NCBI GenBank assembly: GCA_031279555.1
Contig: JAITIK010000143.1
Coordinates: 1-64,000 of the forward strand
Origin: Treponema sp.
GTDB taxonomy: Bacteria; Spirochaetota; Spirochaetia; Treponematales; Breznakiellaceae
Direction: 5' to 3'
Length of the DNA stretch: 64,000 nucleotides
Shown piece by piece: positions 55,153 to 64,000 of the stretch. Position numbers and translations under genes: made by a program. The notes beneath the pieces are model-generated. The model had not been told where the DNA came from, did not search any database, and saw only the letters and a program-made list of their open reading frames with translations. Numbering within the stretch: position 1 is the first letter of the stretch; every line of letters begins with the position of its first letter.

Positions 55153-56158
55153 AATATTTAATTTGAAAGAATTCTATCGATTTTTGGATCAGAACCGGGC
55201 TTCAAGAGGAATCCTTCTTAAAACGAAGGTTGGAGACGTTTTATTCAAAGTATGCCGCGCTTTGTTGCTGTTTGGACTTTGTTTTCTTATCCTACAGCCG
55301 CTTCTGGACAAATTAAGCATAGCTTTTATGGCGTTGCAAGACTTGTACGACCCGACTGTCATAAGCATACCAAGACACTTTACGCTGGACAATTTCGCGT
55401 TGGCGAGCCAATTGATGAACTTCTTTCCCACGCTTTTCAGGACGCTTGTTTTGGTTGTCGTCAGCGCGACGTTGCAAATCGCCGCGTGTACGCTCACGGG
55501 CTATGGATTTGCGCGTTTTAAATTTCCTCTGAAAAACTTCTGGTTCGCCTGTGTCATGCTTATCATTGTGGTTCCGCCGCAGACAATAATGGCGCCGCTG
55601 TACCTGAATTTTCGGTTTTTTGACGTATTCGGACTTATTCGCGGATTGACCGGCAAACCGATCAACATGTTGAACAGCGCGGCGGGTTATTTGTTGCTGT
55701 CGATTACGGGAATGGGCTTAAAAAGCGGTTTGTACATCTTTATGCTCAGGCAGTTTTTCCGCAGTATGCCGAAAGAGCTTGAAGAAGCCGCGTGTATAGA
55801 CGGTTGTGGCAAGCTGAGGACGTTTGGCGAGATTATTCTTCCTGACGCCGCGCCTATGGTTACGTCGTGCTTTTTGTTCTCTTTTGTATGGCAATGGACG
55901 GATTCCTTCTATTCCAGCCTCTTCCTGACGACATATAGGGTGCTTGCCGCCCAACTCGGCGCGGTCTCCGACCGCCTGAGCGAATGGTGGGCGCAAAGCG
56001 TTGGTTACGCAAGCGGCGCTTTGCCGCCGGTCGGTTATATGCAGGCGATCATCGCCACTGGCATGTTGATGAGCCTTATACCAATTATCATCCTGTATCT
56101 TATAGCCCAAAAAGCGTTTGTTCAGAGTTTGAGCCGGACAGGTATTGCGGGCATGTAG
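55145..56158 (+). CDS. Carbohydrate-type ABC transporter permease (MalG-like)
   Basis: PKELEEAACIDGCGKLRTFGEIILPDAAPM EAA loop; ATG 55145 overlaps the upstream gene. Confidence 0.9.
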   Translation: MSKIFNLKEFYRFLDQNRASRGILLKTKVGDVLFKVCRALLLFGLCFLILQPLLDKLSIAFMALQDLYDPTVISIPRHFTLDNFALASQLMNFFPTLFRTLVLVVVSATLQIAACTLTGYGFARFKFPLKNFWFACVMLIIVVPPQTIMAPLYLNFRFFDVFGLIRGLTGKPINMLNSAAGYLLLSITGMGLKSGLYIFMLRQFFRSMPKELEEAACIDGCGKLRTFGEIILPDAAPMVTSCFLFSFVWQWTDSFYSSLFLTTYRVLAAQLGAVSDRLSEWWAQSVGYASGALPPVGYMQAIIATGMLMSLIPIIILYLIAQKAFVQSLSRTGIAGM

Positions 56159-56201
56159 CCTGCCCTGCGGGAAATTTCATTGAAAAATTTTTTATAGAGG
56201 C

Positions 56202-56241
56202 TTTCCTAAAACGCGCCCTATGGGTCGTCAGTTTTGGGAAA
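56202..56241. repeat. Leader palindrome TTTCCTAAAAC / GTTTTGGGAAA
   Basis: 11-nt arms, one G:U. Confidence 0.65.
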
Positions 56242-56409
56242 CGTTCTATTTAAATAGGGGAGCCTTTGAGAATTTAGTTTTGAGATTTTTTTTTACCCTA
56301 CGGAGAGTCTCGCTGTAACTGATTATACTAAAAGTGATTAGTGATTTTATTCGGAGGATATCTAGAAATCTAATTGGGGGGTTTCCAGATATTTTTATAT
56401 GGAAAAAAC

Positions 56410-56430
56410 GCCCTTGTAGGGCAATTTTTT
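56410..56430 (+). terminator. Short hairpin GCCCT-TGT-AGGGC followed by AATTTTTT in the SBP leader
   Basis: Direct reading; possible intrinsic terminator or attenuator. Confidence 0.5.
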
Positions 56431-56501
56431 CTGTTCATAGGTAAAAAACCTGATAGTTTGCTTTATGAAATGTTTTATTGTAGATAGATAGGAGGAAAGA
56501 T

Positions 56502-57905
56502 ATGTCAAGAAAAGCAAAACAATTTGGTGTTGTGTTGCTCTCACTTATGATTGCGGTAGTATTTATTGGATGTCAGAAAAAAAAGGCCGCCGATGAAGCC
56601 GCTGTAGTTACGGAAGCCGCTGAACGCGATCTCGGTGGTATGGAAATCATTTACGGCAACTGGTGGGCTGATTACGATGTAGACAGCTACGAGCCGAATA
56701 ATCCGGCTGACGAAAGAACTCTTGAATGGCGCAAGGAAATTCAGCAAAAGTACAACTTTAAGATGCGGGAAGCGAATGTAGCCACATGGGAACTTATGAT
56801 GGAAGAAAGCGCGTCCTCCATCATGGCGGGTACGCCTATTGCGCAGATTATTCAACTCCAGCCGGGGTGGGCGATGGCGCTTTATGGGCAGAAATTGCTT
56901 GCGCCGTTGGATGTGCCGAGCGTTGATTTTAACCAGGACAAACCCATACAGTGGAACAGATCGGTTAGGGATGCCTTTACTTTCAATGGAAATACATATG
57001 CCCTTACGGTTGGATATGGCGGATCACAACACGGCGGCGGGGTGTTTTACAACAAACGGCTCTTTGAAGAAGCCGGTTTGGACCCGAACCTGCCTTATGA
57101 TTTGCAGAAGTCAGGGGAATGGACGTGGGAAAAATTCCGCGAGATCTGCGCAAAAGTTCAACGCGACGTTGACAATGACGGTGTGATTGACGTGTATGCC
57201 ACCGCATCAATATCTACCGATGCGCTTGATTTTATTCTTGCCAGTAATGGCGCCCGCATCATTGATAAAGATTCCTCCGGTAAATTTGTTCTTGCCATCA
57301 ATAAACCTGAATTCCTTGAAGCCCTTCAGTTCTCTTGCCAGTTGTTCTTGGATGGCTATGTCAGAATCCAACGCCCGGACGAAAACTGGAATTATTTTGA
57401 ACCGTTGTTCCATGACGGGAAAATCGCCATGCGTATAGCCCAACAGTACGTCGCGCAACAACTTGCTGAGATGAAGGACGATTGGGGATTTGTACTGTTT
57501 CCCAGGGGCCCAAAACTTTCCAATTATCTGTTTAGTCAGGATGAAAACGTATGTATAATTCCCTCAACCTATACACCAGAAGAAGTTGACAACATCATGT
57601 TCGCCTATAAAATGTGGCAGACTCCCGCTCCGGGAAACGATGATGACAATGCGTGGAAAGGCGCTCAATACAACATCTATCGTGACACCCGCGCCGTTGA
57701 TGAAACGCTCGTTATGATTCGTGATCCCAGTTACAGCATCTTCAAATATGAAAACCTGCTTGGTGGTTTTACCAACGCAGCCAGAGGTCAGATGGCGTGG
57801 AATATGTGGGTTGACGGCGTAGCCCAGAACCCGGCGCAACTCATTGAACAAGTCACCCCTTCATGGCAAGCCATTGTTGAAGATGCCAATATAGAACTCC
57901 AGTAA
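56502..57905 (+). CDS. Sugar-type ABC transporter substrate-binding lipoprotein
   Basis: VVFIGCQKKK lipobox; YGGSQHGGGVFYNKRLFEEAGLDPNLPYDLQKSGEWTWEKFREICAKVQ. Confidence 0.9.
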   Translation: MSRKAKQFGVVLLSLMIAVVFIGCQKKKAADEAAVVTEAAERDLGGMEIIYGNWWADYDVDSYEPNNPADERTLEWRKEIQQKYNFKMREANVATWELMMEESASSIMAGTPIAQIIQLQPGWAMALYGQKLLAPLDVPSVDFNQDKPIQWNRSVRDAFTFNGNTYALTVGYGGSQHGGGVFYNKRLFEEAGLDPNLPYDLQKSGEWTWEKFREICAKVQRDVDNDGVIDVYATASISTDALDFILASNGARIIDKDSSGKFVLAINKPEFLEALQFSCQLFLDGYVRIQRPDENWNYFEPLFHDGKIAMRIAQQYVAQQLAEMKDDWGFVLFPRGPKLSNYLFSQDENVCIIPSTYTPEEVDNIMFAYKMWQTPAPGNDDDNAWKGAQYNIYRDTRAVDETLVMIRDPSYSIFKYENLLGGFTNAARGQMAWNMWVDGVAQNPAQLIEQVTPSWQAIVEDANIELQ

Positions 57906-57936
57906 GCCAACTTATACGCTCCATTGATTACATTGC

Positions 57937-57963
57937 CCCGCCGCGAAAAGCGGCGGGTTTTTT
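57937..57963 (+). terminator. Rho-independent terminator CCCGCCGC-GAAAA-GCGGCGGG-TTTTTT
   Basis: 8-bp perfect stem, T-tract, 31 nt after the SBP stop. Confidence 0.93.
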
Positions 57964-58284
57964 GTCCGTGACTTGCGGGTGCGCGCAGTTTGCGAAGTCG
58001 CAACGATCATTTCCGCAACAACGCTTGACATTATTTCGTTTTAATTTCTTTTGTAAATATACATAATGTCCAGTTGTTTATTGCCGCGCGCAATATAGAA
58101 ACGCTTGCTTGTCTCAAATCCGTTTTGGAAGAGAAAGAGTTTGAACCGATGCAGGAACACGCAAAAATGTTTGCCGCCTCGCGGACAGTAAATGTTGGAT
58201 ATAAGGCTTATAGGCGTTTTTTTGAAGGATTAAAGACGTTATTAATAATGACGCCGAAATAAAGAATTGGTATATGAGTCTGTT

Positions 58285-58320
58285 CCAAAACGCGAACTTG
58301 CGTTCTGGTTGGTTTTGGAG
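58285..58320. repeat. Palindrome TCCAAAAC / GTTTTGGA
   Basis: 8-bp perfect arms. Confidence 0.55.
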
Positions 58321-58413
58321 GTGATGTCGTTCTTAAATTTTTCGGAGATTATTTAAGCCATATACTGCCATATTTTGAAATAGCTAACAGAGATTATAAA
58401 AAGCTCGCCCACG

Positions 58414-58437
58414 CTGGGCGCTTCGCGCCAGTTTTTT
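58414..58437 (+). terminator. Bulged hairpin CTGGgCGC-TTC-GCGCCAG followed by TTTTTT
   Basis: Direct reading. Confidence 0.5.
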
Positions 58438-58522
58438 GTTGCGATAACGGCTCCAGCGCATTTGCCAGCGCTAGTCGCGTTTCTGTTGAACGGGTTATAT
58501 ACGGCGTCCGTTGCGCCGACCC

Positions 58523-58551
58523 TTGACAGTATTCCACTCTCATTTTATACT
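58523..58551 (+). promoter_or_regulatory. folP promoter TTGACA-17-TATACT
   Basis: Direct reading; start codon 14 nt downstream of the -10. Confidence 0.7.
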
Positions 58552-58565
58552 CTCACCCTAGATGT

Positions 58566-59402
58566 ATGATCGCTACTATTGAAAAAGACGTACGCCGTGT
58601 TCTTGTCATGGCGATAGTCAACTGTACCAACGACTCTTTTTTCGCGCAAAGCAGGGCGGCTGACATGGAGACGGCGGTGGAAAAGGCGTTGCGCGCCGTG
58701 GAGGACGGCGCGGACATCATTGACATCGGTGGAGAATCGACGCGGCCCGGCGCGGCGTATATAGGCGAGGAAGAAGAGGCTCGGCGGGTGTTGCCGGTCA
58801 TTCGGGGCGTCAGACGCCAGTCAGACGCCCCCATATCGGTGGACACGCGGAAAGCCGCGGTTGCGGCCGCGGCTTTGGAAGCCGGGGCGAACATCATCAA
58901 CGATATTTCCGCGCTGGAAGACGATCCCGATATGGGAAAGGTTTGCGCGGCGCATCGCGCTAAAGTCGCGCTTATGCACAAGAGAGGCGCGCCTGAAACC
59001 ATGCAAAATGATCCGTTCTACCAAGATGTTGTTGGGGAGGTCGCCGCTTATTTGCAAAACGCGGCGCGGAGGGCTTTGGACGCGGGCGTTGCGCGGGAAA
59101 ACATTATACTTGATCCGGGCGTTGGTTTTGGGAAACGGCTGGAAGACAACACGGCGCTCATCAAGCGCCTTGCAACAATCCGCGCTCTAGGCTATCCTGT
59201 GCTGATTGGGCTTTCGCGGAAGACCTTCATTGGAGAACTGACCGGAAGGGGCGTCGAGGACAGGCTCGCCGGCACTCTTGCGGCGAACGCGGCCGCCATT
59301 ATGGCCGGAGCGGATATCATCAGGGTACACGATGTTAAAGAAGCGGTTGATATGGTAAAGGTGTTGCATGGAGTGGCTGCAGAAACTGTCGGCAATGTAT
59401 GA
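58566..59402 (+). CDS. folP: Dihydropteroate synthase
   Basis: MAIVNCTNDSFF, GADIIDIGGESTRPGA, LDPGVGFGK. Confidence 0.94.
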   Translation: MIATIEKDVRRVLVMAIVNCTNDSFFAQSRAADMETAVEKALRAVEDGADIIDIGGESTRPGAAYIGEEEEARRVLPVIRGVRRQSDAPISVDTRKAAVAAAALEAGANIINDISALEDDPDMGKVCAAHRAKVALMHKRGAPETMQNDPFYQDVVGEVAAYLQNAARRALDAGVARENIILDPGVGFGKRLEDNTALIKRLATIRALGYPVLIGLSRKTFIGELTGRGVEDRLAGTLAANAAAIMAGADIIRVHDVKEAVDMVKVLHGVAAETVGNV

Positions 59403-60231
59403 CATAATACGTCCGGCGCTGGACATAACGATCTTGGCGTTATTGCTGTACATGACGTATGGTCTTTTGGTAAAAACCCAAGCCGTACAGATGATAAAAG
59501 GCGCGGGTTTTCTCGCCTTGGTGTATGGACTTGCGACCTTGCTGAGACTCACCACGCTGGTGTGGATACTCAAGGCGCTGGCTCCCGGACTGCTCATCGC
59601 AGTCGCCATTGTGTTTCAGCCTGAATTGCGCAAGATAATCCTCCGACTCGGGCAAAGCGAGTTTTTCAGACCGAACGCCAAGCCGAACGCGGGGCATCTG
59701 GAAGCCGTCATTACGGCTGCGGAAATTCTTTCCCAAAAACGGCGCGGCGTGCTTGTCGTGTTTCCCCGAAAAATCAACATCAAGAACATCATTGATACGG
59801 GGACAAAGCTCAACGCGGAAATTTCTTCAAGCCTCATCGTCGCCATTTTTGAGTTTGACGGTCCCCTCCACGATGGGGCGATGATCATTCAGAATGAGCG
59901 GATCGCGGCTGCCGGATGCTTCCTTCCCCTGTCCGAGCAACAGGACATCAAGAAAAGTTTCGGCACCCGTCATAGAGCGTCTTTGGGCATGTCCGAGCAG
60001 TCGGACGCGGTGATTCTGGTTGTTTCTGAAGAGACCGGGGCTATCAGCCTTGCCTTTGACGGAAAATTGTACTACGATCTTTCACCTATAGAAGCCGCTC
60101 GAAAACTGCGGGATCTGCTTGAGCATGGGAAACGCAGCGCCGGTGTTGGAGAGACAAGCATGGACACCGGCGATGCAAACGGCTCGTTCGATGGCATTAA
60201 TCCTATGGAAGCCGCTCCATTTAAGAAGTGA
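59368..60231 (+). CDS. cdaA: Diadenylate cyclase (c-di-AMP synthase)
   Basis: FDGPLHDGAMII and GTRHRASLGMSEQSDAVILVVSEETG DAC motifs. Confidence 0.95.
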   Translation: MEWLQKLSAMYDIIRPALDITILALLLYMTYGLLVKTQAVQMIKGAGFLALVYGLATLLRLTTLVWILKALAPGLLIAVAIVFQPELRKIILRLGQSEFFRPNAKPNAGHLEAVITAAEILSQKRRGVLVVFPRKINIKNIIDTGTKLNAEISSSLIVAIFEFDGPLHDGAMIIQNERIAAAGCFLPLSEQQDIKKSFGTRHRASLGMSEQSDAVILVVSEETGAISLAFDGKLYYDLSPIEAARKLRDLLEHGKRSAGVGETSMDTGDANGSFDGINPMEAAPFKK

Positions 60232-60245
60232 GAGAGGCGTCTAGT

Positions 60246-61232
60246 ATGAAGACACTGGATTATAGAAAAATACTTTTGAAAATCGCCGGGAACTGGACCG
60301 CCAAGGTGGTATCCGTTGTATTGGCGATACTGTTGTTTGCGTTTCACAAGGCGTCTTCCATGGAGGAGCGCTTTTTCTCAGCGCCGTTGCATCTGGAAAT
60401 TGACGGAAGCTATACGCCTTCCAGCCCGTATGACCAGACGCTCCGTGTGAGCCTGCGCGGGGAAGCGAACAGTATTTATCCGATTCTGGAAGATGATATC
60501 ATCGCCTACATTGATCTCAAGGGAAAAACCAAGGGGACGCACCGTGTTCCGGTACAGATACGGAAAAAAGGAACCGCTTTGGGCGTTGATCCCCTTGAAA
60601 TAAAGGTTGAACCTGGAGAAATATCGTTGACCATAGATCATAAGGCAAGCAAAACGGTGCAGCTTAAGACAAACGTCAGGGGTAGCCTGCGCAACGGCTA
60701 TCAACTTGCGGGCTGGACTCTTACGCCTGAACAAGCCGTTATCGATGGTCCCGCAGATGTACTCGCAACTATTTCAGAGCTTTTTACCGAAGACGTAGAG
60801 CTTGACGGCCATGATTCGGACTTTTCCATTGTAGTGAACATTTTGAATCATGAACCGCTCGCCATAATACGGGGAGGCGCGATGGCGGAATTCAAGGGCG
60901 TTGTGCAGGAAATTCTTGCGCAGAAAACCTACGAAAACATCCCCATTAGCCTGAGGAATCTGGATTCCATCCGCTGGACGGCAATCTTGAACATTGAGAA
61001 TGGGAGCGTCTCGGTTGAAGGCAGGCAACGCGATCTCAACCGGTATACGGCGCTTGACGCATTCAGCGTAGATTGCGCGGGAATTCAGGAAGCGGGTTCC
61101 TTTTCCCTGCCGGTTGATGTGAACATACCCGTGTACCTCAGCGCCACGGCAAGCGCCCCAAAAATGGTTGTCGTTACGGTACGTGCGGCGGAACTATCCG
61201 ACGCCGGTGACGAGGATGCGGCGCCGCGTTAG
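60246..61232 (+). CDS. YbbR/CdaR-like domain protein
   Basis: Follows cdaA; N-terminal TM and YbbR-type beta repeats. Confidence 0.85.
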   Translation: MKTLDYRKILLKIAGNWTAKVVSVVLAILLFAFHKASSMEERFFSAPLHLEIDGSYTPSSPYDQTLRVSLRGEANSIYPILEDDIIAYIDLKGKTKGTHRVPVQIRKKGTALGVDPLEIKVEPGEISLTIDHKASKTVQLKTNVRGSLRNGYQLAGWTLTPEQAVIDGPADVLATISELFTEDVELDGHDSDFSIVVNILNHEPLAIIRGGAMAEFKGVVQEILAQKTYENIPISLRNLDSIRWTAILNIENGSVSVEGRQRDLNRYTALDAFSVDCAGIQEAGSFSLPVDVNIPVYLSATASAPKMVVVTVRAAELSDAGDEDAAPR

Positions 61233-61277
61233 CCCTCACACGCTATGCGTACACGGTGCGCCGCGCTTCGGGGAGTG

Positions 61278-63272
61278 TCACCGCAATGTTCTCAATAAAG
61301 CGCGTAATTCCGGATCCGCCGCATGTTGCTGATCGACGCTCGGCGGCGAAGCGGCGTCTTGCGTTTCCGGTATCAACAAAACCTCGTCTCCGTCTGCAAT
61401 ATGGTCGAAAAAGCCGACCCGGGAAAGCGTACCGGCTGCGACTTCTTCATCAACGACGGTAATGATCAGCGCGCCAACCACATCTCCCGGCGAGTAAAGG
61501 ATTCCTATGCCTTCATTTTTAATGACGGTCTGCTTTTTTCTCACCACATCGTAGGTCGCTCCGGCTCTCACCCCATCCGCCTTTCCCTTGTCAATGAGTC
61601 CCTGCCCCTGTTTATGCTGGAGCAGTACGCTCCGGAACGGGAGGGATGCGCTTAATTGTTCGGTGATTCCGCGAGATGCGTTCCGCAGTTTGTCCGCGCC
61701 GGTACGATAGGAAGAGAAAACGCCGGCCGGGGATCCGGTGCGCGCCACGAAGAATTCGCCCTTGACCGATATGTCCCGCTCATTTTCATTTACCGATATG
61801 ATGAGAAAGTAATCTGCGCCGGCTGAACGCGCTTCCCTGAAAGCTGCGGAAAAAGAGGGTTGTCTCAATTCAATGTTCATGGGAGTGATGTTTCTATCGT
61901 GGATCATAAAGTCTTTTATATAGGAAGCGGTGAGGGCGCCCGCGTCCGCATGATAAAAGCTTGACTGGGAAACGACCGAGAAAATCGCTACATTCCAATG
62001 GCGCCCGCCGCTTGTCGCTGGATCAACGCCCCACTGCCTGTGAAGCGCTTCGGCTAAAAGCGCGTCATAGGCTTCCACCGCATCATCCACAGTTTTGTCA
62101 GCGGCGCCGAGTTGCTGCATGAAGCGCAGTTCGTCAACATAACGCGCCGGGTAGCCTTGCAATCGGAGGATTTCGGCGTATTCCTTTCTGGCAGGCGCGT
62201 AGGGATTGATGCGGAGTCCGCGCCGGTATTCAAAAAGCGCCTGATCTGACAGGTTGGCGGCTCTGTAATCACGGGCGCGGTTGAAATGGTAGTCAGCCCA
62301 GCGTACGCGCGCCGGGTCTTCGAGGTTGGTGTCGGCTATAAGCCGCTCTTCCAGCGCAACGCGGATAAATTCGTCGCTCTGGTCGATGGCGAGCGCGTTT
62401 ATAAAAATGTTCCTGGCATCGCCCTTGCGTCCAAGTTGGGCGTACGACATGCCCTTGAGGTACCACGCGCTTAAATTCTTCTGGTTGAACGCGATCGCCT
62501 CATCAGCAAGACGCGCCGCCTCTTCGTATTTGCCCGTTCTGTAACGGAGGTTCGCAAGAAGGGAACGCGCCGGATCAAAACCGGGCCTATAGAAGAGGGA
62601 TTTTTCCGCATGCGCTATTGCGGAATTGATTCTTCCCGCCTCCGCATCCAAGTACGCCGCGTAGTAGTAGACACGGTGATCGTCCGTGTGCTGGAGGAGG
62701 GCGCGTTCTATGTAGGACTTCGCCTGCTCCGTATTGCCCAGCGATCCTTGTACAAGCGCGAGGGAGACGAGGAGGCGCCTGTCGTCCGGGTAGCGGCGGA
62801 CGGCATCCTGGTAGCGCCGAACCGCATCCCCGGAATGGCCGCGGGCAATGTCAAGCTCCGAAGCGGCGAACAGAGCTTCTTTGTTGTAAGGTTCGCGGGA
62901 GAGCGACTCGGCGATCACCGAGAAAGCCGCGTCGAGTTGCCCCAGCGCAATGAGGACAAAGGCTTCAAGGTTTGCAAGGGCTATGTTTCCTCTCGCAAGA
63001 ACGCGAGCCTTCCGCACCCATACGAGGGCTTCGTCAAATTCACCTAAATTGTAGTAACACTCGGCGAGCGCGGCGGTGGCTTCCACATGGGCGGGGCTGA
63101 GGCGCAGACATTCAAGCAAGGCTTCCGACGCGGAATACCAGTCCTCCTCCACCATGAAGGCGCGTCCCTGATTGTAGTAGGAGGACACGCTCGCAGGAGC
63201 TTGCGCGGCTTGCGCGTACAGAACGCCGGCGGTTGCGGATAGTGCTATTATAAGAATGAACCGGTATTTCAT
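61278..63272 (-). CDS. Exported TPR-repeat protein
   Basis: Multiple TPRs (ALLECLRLSPAHVEATAALAECYYNLGEFDEAL); signal peptide. Confidence 0.85.
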   Translation of the reverse strand: MKYRFILIIALSATAGVLYAQAAQAPASVSSYYNQGRAFMVEEDWYSASEALLECLRLSPAHVEATAALAECYYNLGEFDEALVWVRKARVLARGNIALANLEAFVLIALGQLDAAFSVIAESLSREPYNKEALFAASELDIARGHSGDAVRRYQDAVRRYPDDRRLLVSLALVQGSLGNTEQAKSYIERALLQHTDDHRVYYYAAYLDAEAGRINSAIAHAEKSLFYRPGFDPARSLLANLRYRTGKYEEAARLADEAIAFNQKNLSAWYLKGMSYAQLGRKGDARNIFINALAIDQSDEFIRVALEERLIADTNLEDPARVRWADYHFNRARDYRAANLSDQALFEYRRGLRINPYAPARKEYAEILRLQGYPARYVDELRFMQQLGAADKTVDDAVEAYDALLAEALHRQWGVDPATSGGRHWNVAIFSVVSQSSFYHADAGALTASYIKDFMIHDRNITPMNIELRQPSFSAAFREARSAGADYFLIISVNENERDISVKGEFFVARTGSPAGVFSSYRTGADKLRNASRGITEQLSASLPFRSVLLQHKQGQGLIDKGKADGVRAGATYDVVRKKQTVIKNEGIGILYSPGDVVGALIITVVDEEVAAGTLSRVGFFDHIADGDEVLLIPETQDAASPPSVDQQHAADPELRALLRTLR

Positions 63273-63277
63273 TTTTT

Positions 63278-64000
63278 TTACTCCTCGTTTTCACGCTTCA
63301 CCACTATCTTTACTTTCTGGATTTTGTATCCTTCCATTTCCTGAATGATGAAGTCACATCCATTATACACGGTCTTTTCGTATTTAACAGGAATTTTCCC
63401 AAAAAGATCAAACACAAAGCCTCCCAAGGTGTCGAAATTATCAACGGGAAGATCAATGTTGATCTCTTCCGCGAGGTCTTCAAGATTGACGCGGGCGTCA
63501 CAAAGGTACACGCTTTCGTTTATCTTGACTATGTTCTCGGTTTCATTGTCGAACTCGTCCTGAATGTCCCCGACGATCTCCTCAAGGATGTCTTCCATGC
63601 TCACAATGCCGGAGACGCCGCCGTACTCATCGACTACAACCGCAATATGCACCCGTTTGCGCCTGAGTTCCCGAAAAAGCTCGTCAATGCGTTTTGGCTC
63701 AGGCACGAAAAACGGTTTGCGAAGGAGTTTGTGAATGTCGAATTCTTGATTCTTGACAAGGCAGGTAAGAACATCCTTTGCATAGAGAATGCCAATGACG
63801 TTATCTATGGTCTCTTCGTACACCGGAAAACGGGAATGTCCGCTTTCTGTGATTGCGGCGAGAATTTCATCTCTTGGCGAGCTTGCGTGAATAAAAACCG
63901 TGTCAATGCGCGGCGCCATGATTTCTTTTACCGTGGTGCCGGAGAGTTCTATGATGCCCCGTATCATTTCCTTCTGCTCATTTTCAAGAGCGTTGAAGGT
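63278..64000 (-). CDS. CorC/HlyC-like CBS domain protein, N-terminus outside window
   Basis: GTTVKEIMAPRIDTVFI, VVDEYGGVSGIVSMEDILEEIVGDIQDE; frame stays open to base 64000. Confidence 0.88.
   Translation of the reverse strand, partial: TFNALENEQKEMIRGIIELSGTTVKEIMAPRIDTVFIHASSPRDEILAAITESGHSRFPVYEETIDNVIGILYAKDVLTCLVKNQEFDIHKLLRKPFFVPEPKRIDELFRELRRKRVHIAVVVDEYGGVSGIVSMEDILEEIVGDIQDEFDNETENIVKINESVYLCDARVNLEDLAEEINIDLPVDNFDTLGGFVFDLFGKIPVKYEKTVYNGCDFIIQEMEGYKIQKVKIVVKRENEE

Noticed and set aside
61278-63272. Repeat-rich region that could suggest a CRISPR or tandem array
   Set aside because: Periodicity is protein-level TPR repeats, not DNA repeats; no CRISPR-like direct repeats anywhere in the window

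Overview
This 64 kb window looks like core chromosome of a Treponema-like spirochaete; that assignment is inferred from gene content and order (flhF-flhG-sigma28-FapA block, MCP C-terminus, FKBP and CorC paralogues, opp operon). Most of it is ordinary coding DNA: hisC-hisD, an HTH-EIIA fusion protein, galM, rarA, the flhF/flhG/fliA/fapA block, trpS, radA, an ECF sigma/anti-sigma operon with an IPT/TIG-transglutaminase lipoprotein, a UMP kinase, tandem FKBP genes, CorC-like and HD-GYP genes, a ComFB-like protein, tRNA-Pro(UGG), ogt, a hybrid histidine kinase, oppBCDF-A, folP-cdaA-ybbR, and a TPR protein. The most interesting items are: (1) a 13 kb unannotated-looking carbohydrate-type locus (44.7-57.9 kb) with two permease pairs, two substrate-binding proteins (one a CBM-like/SBP fusion anchored by a TM helix), an NHL-TPR membrane protein, a Yip1-like protein and a large DUF5696-like lipoprotein, but no ATPase; (2) a 15-nt poly-G tract inside the 5' coding region of oppC, a candidate phase-variation switch; (3) a roughly 160 bp MITE/REP-like dispersed repeat present twice (9.8 and 44.3 kb), plus a separate family of small GTTCCAAAA/TTTTGGAAC palindromes between genes; (4) a recurrent promoter layout in which the -10 box ends 6-8 nt before the start codon, predicting leaderless mRNAs; (5) a frameshifted small membrane protein gene with 8T/7A runs; (6) rarA apparently starting at CTG and carrying a long C-terminal extension. 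No CRISPR array, rRNA, phage module or transposase gene was seen. All family calls come from reading the translations; no searches were run.
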